A stretch of DNA of 64,000 nucleotides from Mesorhizobium sp. (lineage in GTDB: Bacteria > Pseudomonadota > Alphaproteobacteria > Rhizobiales > Rhizobiaceae): the NCBI RefSeq assembly GCF_023954305.1, contig NZ_JAMLIG010000001.1, forward strand, positions 558,001 to 622,000. The letters are read 5' to 3'. Shown piece after piece: positions 7,816 through 14,320 of the stretch. Below the pieces are notes generated by a model. That model ran no database searches and was not told the DNA's origin. It worked only from the letters and a program-made list of their open reading frames with translations. Each line of letters opens with the position of its first letter. Positions within the stretch are counted from its first letter, which is position 1. The translations under genes were made by a program, and so were the position numbers.

Positions 7816-9234
7816 TCACCAGAAGAAGAGGAAGCCGGCGATGACGAAGGTGGGGATCAGCACCGCGCCCGACCAGAGCATATAGCCGAAGAAACTCGGC
7901 ATCGAGACGCCCTGCTCGCGCGCGATGGCGTAGACCATGAAGTTGGGCGCGTTGCCGATATAGGTGTTGGCGCCCATGAAGACCGCTCCCGCCGAGATCG
8001 CGGTCAAGGTCAGTCCGAGCGTCGTCATCAGCGTCTGCGGGTCGCCGCCCGCGAGTTCGAAGAAGACGAGATAGGTCGGCGCGTTGTCGAGGAAGGACGA
8101 CAGGATGCCCGTCATCCAGAAATAGGCGAGTTCGTTGGGCGCGCCGTCGGCACCGGTGACCAGCGAGACCAGCGGCGCGAGCGCTCCGTCCATGCCGGCC
8201 TTGAGGATGGCGATCACCGGAATGATGCAGATGAAGATGCCGGCGAACAGTTTTGCCACCTCCTTGATCGGCCCCCAGGAGAAACCGTTGGCGATGCGGT
8301 ACTGGCGCCGGGTCACGAACAGGGAGGTGATTGCGAGCGCCAGGATCAGGACGTCGCGGACGAGGTTCTGCAGTTCGACCGGCACGTTGAGCAGGGTGAA
8401 GGCGACGCCCGGCTTCCACGAGGCCGACAGAAGGATCGAGCCGATCACGCCGGCCAGCAGCAGGAAGTTGACCGTTCCGAAGATGCGGACCGTCGAATCC
8501 GGTGTGGGGTCCTTGATCTTCGGCAATCCATCCTCGCGGACATGGAGCCAGACGTCGAGCCCGACGAAGACCGCCAGCACCAGCCCGCCGACGAACAGCG
8601 TCTCCCAGATCAGGTGTTGCGTGGTCCAGAAGAAGTCGACGCCGCGCAGGAAGCCGACGAACAGCGGCGGGTCGCCGAGCGGCGTCAGCGAGCCGCCGAT
8701 GTTCGAGACGAGGAAGATGAAAAACACGACGACGTGGACGTTGAACGGCCGGTTGTCGTTGGCGCGGATCAGCGGCCGGATCATGATCATCGAGGCGCCG
8801 GTGGTGCCGACGATCGAGGCCAGCACCATGCCGATGGCGAGCAGGATCGCGTTCATCGCCGGCGTCCCGTGGATGTTGCCGCTGATCCAGATCCCGCCGG
8901 CGATGGTGAACAGCGCGAACAGCAGGATGATGAAGGAGATGTATTCGAGCAGCATCGTGTGCGCGACGGCTTCGGCGGCGACCATCGGCCCGAAGGCGAG
9001 TGCCATCGGCACGATGACGAGGGCTGCCCAGAGCGCGCTGATCTTGCCGTAATGATGCTCCCAGAAATGCGCGTAGAGCAGCGGGCCGGTAGCGATGGAC
9101 AGGAGGATGCCGGCAAACGGCAGCGCCCAGAGCAGCGACATCTCGCTGCCAGGCAGCCCATGCGCTTCCGCCGCCGTGGCGGGCAGCGTCGCCAGAGCGA
9201 GCAAGAAGGCGGCGAGAAATATCCGTCCCGGCAT
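7816..9234 (-). CDS. Sodium:proton antiporter, NhaD-like
   Basis: 472 residues from the ATG at 9234, which has GGGGACGG upstream; longer in-frame starts would add a non-conserved N-terminus. A signal-like segment ends at ATAAEAHG and is followed by roughly 12 hydrophobic helices. Conserved patches FFIFLVSNIGGSLTPLGDPP and SSFLDNAPTYLVFF match the NhaD/CitM-type ion transporter superfamily, where an Asn-Ile-Gly and Asp-Asn-Ala pair lines the transport path. It is predicted to exchange Na+ for H+ across the inner membrane. It is first in an operon with purD. Confidence 0.85.
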   Translation of the reverse strand: MPGRIFLAAFLLALATLPATAAEAHGLPGSEMSLLWALPFAGILLSIATGPLLYAHFWEHHYGKISALWAALVIVPMALAFGPMVAAEAVAHTMLLEYISFIILLFALFTIAGGIWISGNIHGTPAMNAILLAIGMVLASIVGTTGASMIMIRPLIRANDNRPFNVHVVVFFIFLVSNIGGSLTPLGDPPLFVGFLRGVDFFWTTQHLIWETLFVGGLVLAVFVGLDVWLHVREDGLPKIKDPTPDSTVRIFGTVNFLLLAGVIGSILLSASWKPGVAFTLLNVPVELQNLVRDVLILALAITSLFVTRRQYRIANGFSWGPIKEVAKLFAGIFICIIPVIAILKAGMDGALAPLVSLVTGADGAPNELAYFWMTGILSSFLDNAPTYLVFFELAGGDPQTLMTTLGLTLTAISAGAVFMGANTYIGNAPNFMVYAIAREQGVSMPSFFGYMLWSGAVLIPTFVIAGFLFFW

Positions 9235-9359
9235 CAATCCGTCCCCGAGTGAGCAAACCCTCCCTAGCGGCGCGATCCGGGATTCGCAAACGCTTTGCGC
9301 TGGGGACTGCGGCGCTCGGCACGCTTGACGGCTGTGCGGCGCGCTGCCACTCACGAGGC

Positions 9360-10343
9360 ATGGATACCGTGCAGGCAAAAGGCATTCGGGGGCGCGTCGC
9401 CGACGCGCCGTCCGGGCATTGGGTCTACAAGCTCCTGCCGCGGGCGGTCTGGCCCTATGCGCAGTTGGCCCGGTGGGACCGGCCGATCGGCTGGCAGCTG
9501 CTGTTGTGGCCGTGCTTGTGGTCGGCGGCTCTCGCGGCCAGCGCCTACGCGACCGCCACCGAGCCGCTGTCGACGCTGCTGCCCTCGCCCTGGCATCTCT
9601 TCCTCTTCCTCCTCGGCGCGATCGCGATGCGCGGGGCGGGGTGCACCTACAACGACATCGTCGACGAGAACATCGACGGCCAGGTGGAGCGCACGCGCTC
9701 GCGCCCCTTGCCGTCGGGTCAGGTCACCCGCCGCCAGGCCTGGGCATTCGTCGTCGCCCAGGCGCTTGTCGGACTGGTCGTGCTCCTGCAGTTCAACGCC
9801 TTCGCCATCCTGCTCGGCATCGCCTCGCTCGCCGTCGTGGCGGTCTATCCGTTCGCAAAGAGGGTCACCAACTGGCCCCAGTTCGTCCTGGGTCTCGCGT
9901 TTTCCTGGGGCGCGCTGATGGGGTGGGCGGCCGAGTTCGGCGAGGTCGACGCGCCGGCACTCCTGCTCTATGCCGGCTCGATCCTGTGGGTGATCGGCTA
10001 CGACACGCTCTATGCCCATCAGGACAAGGAAGACGACGCGATCGTCGGCGTGCGCTCGACGGCACGGCTGTTCGGCGACAAAACGGTGTACTGGCTTGTC
10101 GGACTCTATGGCGGGGCGCTCGTCCTGTTCGCCTGGGCGTACGCGCTTGCCGAGGTGCCGATGCCGGCGCTGGCCGGCCTGCTTGCCGCCGGCGCGCACA
10201 TGACGCGCCAGATCAGGTCGCTGGACATCGACGATCCCGACCAGTGCCTGCGCCTGTTCAGGTCGAACAATACCGTGGGCTGGCTGATCTTTCTCGGCCT
10301 TCTCGGCGGCGCCGTCTGGCCCGCCGTCAGGCCCCTGTTTTGA
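9360..10343 (+). CDS. ubiA: 4-hydroxybenzoate polyprenyltransferase
   Basis: 327 residues from the ATG at 9360 (MDTVQAKG), the first start giving the usual family N-terminus; a GAGG lies very close upstream. It is an integral membrane enzyme attaching the polyprenyl chain to 4-hydroxybenzoate in ubiquinone synthesis. Both Asp-rich Mg2+/diphosphate motifs are present: YNDIVDENIDGQVERT followed by RSRPLPSG, and GYDTLYAHQDKEDD. About eight hydrophobic helices can be seen. The chain donor probably comes from the polyprenyl synthase at 22376-23389. Confidence 0.95.
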   Translation: MDTVQAKGIRGRVADAPSGHWVYKLLPRAVWPYAQLARWDRPIGWQLLLWPCLWSAALAASAYATATEPLSTLLPSPWHLFLFLLGAIAMRGAGCTYNDIVDENIDGQVERTRSRPLPSGQVTRRQAWAFVVAQALVGLVVLLQFNAFAILLGIASLAVVAVYPFAKRVTNWPQFVLGLAFSWGALMGWAAEFGEVDAPALLLYAGSILWVIGYDTLYAHQDKEDDAIVGVRSTARLFGDKTVYWLVGLYGGALVLFAWAYALAEVPMPALAGLLAAGAHMTRQIRSLDIDDPDQCLRLFRSNNTVGWLIFLGLLGGAVWPAVRPLF

Positions 10344-10349
10344 AGCGTC

Positions 10350-10922
10350 TCATTCCGGGGCGATGATTTCCTCGCCGGCGACGACGAGCCGCAGGCCGAG
10401 ATCGCCCTGCCTGCGACGCGCGAGGAAGCGCGGACGGCGTGGCTGCGACGTGGGTCGCTTGCGGCGCAGGCGAGGCTCGCCTGTGCGGACGGCGCCGAGA
10501 GATTCTTCCAGGCTGCGCGCAACGCCATCCGCCTCGAACAGCAGCATGGGCAGGCGATACGCATCCGACCAGGCGCGCCAGTCGGCGGCGACATCCTCGA
10601 GGTCGTGCGCCACGAGCAGCGGCACCGACAGCGCCGGATCGTTGTGCATCAGTTCGAGGGTTACCGTGACGTTTCCCTCGGCGTCCTCGATGGCGCGCGC
10701 GGCGATGCCGAGGAACGACTTCGCGGGCATGACCAGCGTCACCGGCAGGCCGCTCATTTCAAGAACCCGGCGCACGACGACGCCGCGGTGGTCGATGGAG
10801 AAGGTCACGTCGCCCTGGTCGTCCCGGGTCGCGTAGCTGACGACCTGCGGCAGGCGGAACGGGTCGAGCCGCAACTCCTGGCCGGCCCAGACCGGCTTCA
10901 GATGAATATTCTGCATCGCCAT
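10350..10922 (-). CDS. DUF6101 family protein
   Basis: 190 residues, soluble, with an N-terminal beta-rich region (VTFSIDHRGVVVRRVL) and a very basic Arg-rich C-terminus (RLRRKRPTSQPRRPRF). It matches my recollection of DUF6101, a family restricted to Hyphomicrobiales with no known function. It is convergent with ubiA, 6 bp apart. A 186-bp promoter-bearing gap lies upstream. Confidence 0.65.
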   Translation of the reverse strand: MAMQNIHLKPVWAGQELRLDPFRLPQVVSYATRDDQGDVTFSIDHRGVVVRRVLEMSGLPVTLVMPAKSFLGIAARAIEDAEGNVTVTLELMHNDPALSVPLLVAHDLEDVAADWRAWSDAYRLPMLLFEADGVARSLEESLGAVRTGEPRLRRKRPTSQPRRPRFLARRRQGDLGLRLVVAGEEIIAPE

Positions 10923-11108
10923 TTCCCTGTTTGCTCCCGAGAGCCCGTTTCCGGTTCCCGACGGCGGGTTTTCCCCGCTCGTTAAGCGCAGAGACTAGGC
11001 GCGGCCCCTTACCGGCAGCCTTAGAAGTTCGGTTAAATTTGTTCTGAATCCCGCGAATGGTTATCGCTTTGCGACCGCGCGCAGGATTCCGTCAACAAGT
11101 ATCAATAC

Positions 11109-12539
11109 TTAGATAACTTTGCCCGGGTTCATGATGCCTGCGGGGTCGAAGGCGCCCTTGATGCGGCGCATCAGGTCGATCGCGACCGGCGGCGCGGTGG
11201 CGATCAGTTCGTCCCGCTTCATGGTGCCGATGCCGTGCTCGGCGGAGATAGAACCGTCCAGCGCCCGCACGACGTCGTGGACCGCCTTGTTCATCGCAGG
11301 ATAGAGCAGGAGGAAGGTCGCCGGGTCGGCCCCTTCGGGCTGCGACACGTTGTAGTGCAGGTTGCCGTCGCCCATGTGGCCGAAGCAGACCACGCGGGCC
11401 GCCGGCTCCAGAGAGGCCACCGCGTCCCCCGCCTCCGCGATGAAACGCGGGATCGAGACCACCGGCACGGAAATGTCGTGCTTGATGGATGCGCCTTCCG
11501 GTTTCTGGGCTTCCGACATGCTTTCGCGCAGATGCCAGAAAGCGTCCGCCTGCGCCAGGCTCGCTGCCACCGCCGCATCGGTCAGCGTTCCGGCCTCGTA
11601 GGCCTCGGACAGGATGTCCTCCATGAGGTCCTGAGCGTCCTGCGCGGAGCGGCCGGACGAAATCTCCAGAAGAACGTTCCACGGCGCCGCCTGCGCCAGG
11701 GGGGCAAGAGAGCCCGGAATGTGCCGCAGGACGAAGTCGAGCGTACGATCCGACATCAGCTCGAAAGCCGTGAGCGCCGGTCCCGCCTTCGCCGCCGCCG
11801 TTCCGTAGAGCGCGAGCGCCTGCTCGGGAGACTCCACTGCGATCCACGCCACCTCCCTGCCCTTTGGCTTGGGGAACAGCTTCAGCACCGCCGCCGTGAT
11901 GACGCCCAGCGTGCCCTCCGCGCCGACGAACAGGTCCTTCAGGTCGTATCCGGTATTGTCCTTCTTCAGCTTGCGCAGGTCGTCCAGCACCTCGCCGGTG
12001 GGCAGCACGACCTCGAGGCCGAGGCAGAGGTCCCGCGCAACGCCGTAGGCCAGCGCGCCGACCCCGCCGGCGTTCGATGACAGGTTGCCGCCGATCTGGC
12101 TCGACCCCTGCGAGGCGAGCGAAAGCGGAAAGAGGCGGTCGACGCCGTCGGCCGCCTCGCGCAATGTCTGCAGGATGACGCCCGCCTCGGCGATCACCGT
12201 ATTCGACTGCAGGTCGATCTCGCGAATGCGGTTGAGGCGCGACAGCGACAGAACGATCTCGCAACCGGACCCGTCCGGCATCTGGCCGCCGACCAGCCCG
12301 GTATTGCCGCCCTGCGGCACGATCGGCGTGCCGGTCTCGGAGGCGAGCTTCAGGATGGCGCTCACTTCGCCGACGCTGGCCGGCCGCAGCACCAGACGCG
12401 TCTTGCCGCCATACCTGCCGCGCGGCTCGCTGACATAGGGCGCGATGTCGGTTTCCGAACGAAGGGCTTGGCCCGGGCCGACGATCGCGGCGAAACGATC
12501 GAGGAGGGTCTGGTCAGAGGGCTGAGGCTGGACAGTCAT
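11109..12539 (-). CDS. FAD-binding D-2-hydroxyacid dehydrogenase (D-lactate/D-2-hydroxyglutarate type)
   Basis: 476 residues. The N-terminal FAD_binding_4 (PCMH) domain carries PQGGNTGLVGGQ (about 75-86) and SSNAGGVGALAYG. The C-terminal FAD-oxidase domain carries GHMGDGNLHYNV (metal-binding His residues) and ISAEHGIGTMKRDEL. These are the marks of the D-LDH/D2HGDH/GlcD group, which oxidise D-2-hydroxyacids and pass electrons to a quinone, cytochrome or ETF. The exact substrate cannot be read. Its start overlaps the end of the Sua5-type gene by 4 bp (12536-12539), so they are cotranscribed. Confidence 0.88.
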   Translation of the reverse strand: MTVQPQPSDQTLLDRFAAIVGPGQALRSETDIAPYVSEPRGRYGGKTRLVLRPASVGEVSAILKLASETGTPIVPQGGNTGLVGGQMPDGSGCEIVLSLSRLNRIREIDLQSNTVIAEAGVILQTLREAADGVDRLFPLSLASQGSSQIGGNLSSNAGGVGALAYGVARDLCLGLEVVLPTGEVLDDLRKLKKDNTGYDLKDLFVGAEGTLGVITAAVLKLFPKPKGREVAWIAVESPEQALALYGTAAAKAGPALTAFELMSDRTLDFVLRHIPGSLAPLAQAAPWNVLLEISSGRSAQDAQDLMEDILSEAYEAGTLTDAAVAASLAQADAFWHLRESMSEAQKPEGASIKHDISVPVVSIPRFIAEAGDAVASLEPAARVVCFGHMGDGNLHYNVSQPEGADPATFLLLYPAMNKAVHDVVRALDGSISAEHGIGTMKRDELIATAPPVAIDLMRRIKGAFDPAGIMNPGKVI

Positions 12540-13534
12540 GCGCGGTACCTAGTTGGGGCGAAAGGCTTGTCACGCGGCGCGGCGGCGCGCGCGAGACGGT
12601 CGTTGATCGCCTCGCCCAGGCCGTGACGCGGCACGGACTCGACGGCGATGGCGTGGGCGTTCGTGCGGTCCAGCGCCTGCAGGTGCGAAAAAAGGTTCGC
12701 GGCCGCCTCGCGCAGGTCTCTGGTCTCCGACAGGTTCAGCGTCGCGACGGCGCGGTCGGCATGCACGGCCCGGATCGGGCCGAAGGCCAGCAGCGCCTCG
12801 CCGTCGCGGACCTCCTCGGCATCGAGCCTGACGGAGGCGGCGGGCGCATAATGCGAGGCCAGCATGCCCGGCGCCTCGATGGCCTTGCCGGCAGCGCGCT
12901 CCACCGGCATGCCGAGAAACGCCTCGATCTCCTCGACCGTCACGCCGCCGGGCCGCAGCAGCACCGGCCGGCCATCCTCGACCTTGAGGATGGTGGATTC
13001 GAGCCCCACCGGGGTTGCCCCGCCGTCGACGATCAAGCCGATCCGCTGTCCCAGGTCCGCCTCGACGGCTTTGGCCGTCGTGCAGCTGACCTTGCCCGAC
13101 GAATTGGCGCTGGGGGCGGCGAGCGGCCGGCCGAAACGGGCGATGAGGCCGTTGGCAAAACCCCCCGGCATGCGGATGGCGACCGTGTCTAGGCCGGCGG
13201 TGACGAGCGGATGGACGGGGCTGCTCTCGGCCAGCGGCAGCACCAACGTCAAGGGACCGGGCCAGAACCGCTCGGCCAGCCGACGCGACAGCGGGTCGAA
13301 TCGTCCGATCAATTCGGCCATCGCAAAACCATCGACATGGACGATCAGCGGATTGAAGCGCGGCCTGCCCTTGGCCTCGAAGATGCGGGCGACCGCCTCG
13401 CCATTGGTCGCGTCGGCGGCGAGCCCATAGACAGTCTCGGTCGGGATCGCGGCGAGTTCGCCCGCGGCCAGCACCGTGGCTGCGGCATCGAGCGCCGCCT
13501 CTTCTGGGATCGTCGTCGCCAAGTGCGTGTTCAT
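12536..13534 (-). CDS. L-threonylcarbamoyladenylate synthase (Sua5/YwlC type)
   Basis: 332 residues from the ATG at 13534 (MNTHLATT); an upstream extension is Cys-rich and not conserved in style. The YrdC domain shows IPTETVYGLAADAT, KGRPRFNPL and SSGKVSCTTA. A C-terminal Sua5 domain follows, so this is the long form. It makes threonylcarbamoyl-AMP from Thr, bicarbonate and ATP for t6A37 in tRNAs reading ANN codons. It is upstream of and overlapping the hydroxyacid dehydrogenase. Confidence 0.93.
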   Translation of the reverse strand: MNTHLATTIPEEAALDAAATVLAAGELAAIPTETVYGLAADATNGEAVARIFEAKGRPRFNPLIVHVDGFAMAELIGRFDPLSRRLAERFWPGPLTLVLPLAESSPVHPLVTAGLDTVAIRMPGGFANGLIARFGRPLAAPSANSSGKVSCTTAKAVEADLGQRIGLIVDGGATPVGLESTILKVEDGRPVLLRPGGVTVEEIEAFLGMPVERAAGKAIEAPGMLASHYAPAASVRLDAEEVRDGEALLAFGPIRAVHADRAVATLNLSETRDLREAAANLFSHLQALDRTNAHAIAVESVPRHGLGEAINDRLARAAAPRDKPFAPTRYRA

Positions 13535-13673
13535 TCCTGGTTCGCACGCGCACATGCATGGCGCGCCGCGGCACGTCAATTGTTAAAATCCTACGCAATT
13601 CCGTCACGTCACGGCATGTTAACCCGCCTACACTAGTCTCCGGGAGTTGCGTTATCGGGGCGCCGGTTCGTCG

Positions 13674-14294
13674 ATGCGTTTGTACTGGGTTGCCATGTTC
13701 GCCGGGGTGATCGCCTCGACCGGCGCGTCCGCGTCGTCCTTCGTGACGCTGCCGGCGCGGGAGGAGGCCGTGTCGGCCTCCTTCGTCTATCTCGGCGGCG
13801 CCGAACCCAAGGTCGCCGAGGCACCGGGCGCCGCGCAGCCGCCCTTGGCCGCGTTGCACTATCCGGCGCCGCTATCGACGGCGTTGGAAGACGTCGAGCC
13901 GAACGGCGCGAAACTCGAGCCGCAGATCGCGCTGCACTATCCGCCGCCCGTCCCCGCCGAATTGACTGCGTCGACCACGCAGACCAGGGTCAGCGCCTCG
14001 ATCATCGCCATGGGCGAGCCGGACGTGGAGTATTTCAAGGTCGCCGCCGTCGAGCCGAAGCAGCCGCAGAAACGCGCGCCCGATTTCTCGCCGATGGTCA
14101 TCCGCGGCGGCATTTTCGGCCCCGCCTTTGCCGGCAGCCCCGCCCCGGCGTGGCAGGACGGGCCGCATCAGGCCGCCGCGCCCAGCGGCAGTCCCGCACC
14201 GCTAAAACCTTCCGATACGCCGGCCGAACAGCCAAAGGCGGCGCCGCCCCCGGCACCGCCCAAAGGAATGTCTCCGCTCGAGGGCGTGCATTAG
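13674..14294 (+). CDS. Secreted Pro/Ala-rich hypothetical protein
   Basis: 206 residues from the ATG at 13674. A signal peptide (MFAGVIASTGASA) is followed by a low-complexity chain. A short internal repeat, ALHYPAP and ALHYPPP, occurs at about residues 60 and 95. The C-terminus is strongly proline-rich (AAPPPAPPKG). I recognise no domain; the composition suggests an extended periplasmic or envelope protein. It is divergent from the Sua5-type gene and convergent with glyS. Confidence 0.6.
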   Translation: MRLYWVAMFAGVIASTGASASSFVTLPAREEAVSASFVYLGGAEPKVAEAPGAAQPPLAALHYPAPLSTALEDVEPNGAKLEPQIALHYPPPVPAELTASTTQTRVSASIIAMGEPDVEYFKVAAVEPKQPQKRAPDFSPMVIRGGIFGPAFAGSPAPAWQDGPHQAAAPSGSPAPLKPSDTPAEQPKAAPPPAPPKGMSPLEGVH

Positions 14295-14320
14295 AGCGGC
14301 CTCGTCCTGGTCTGGCGGTC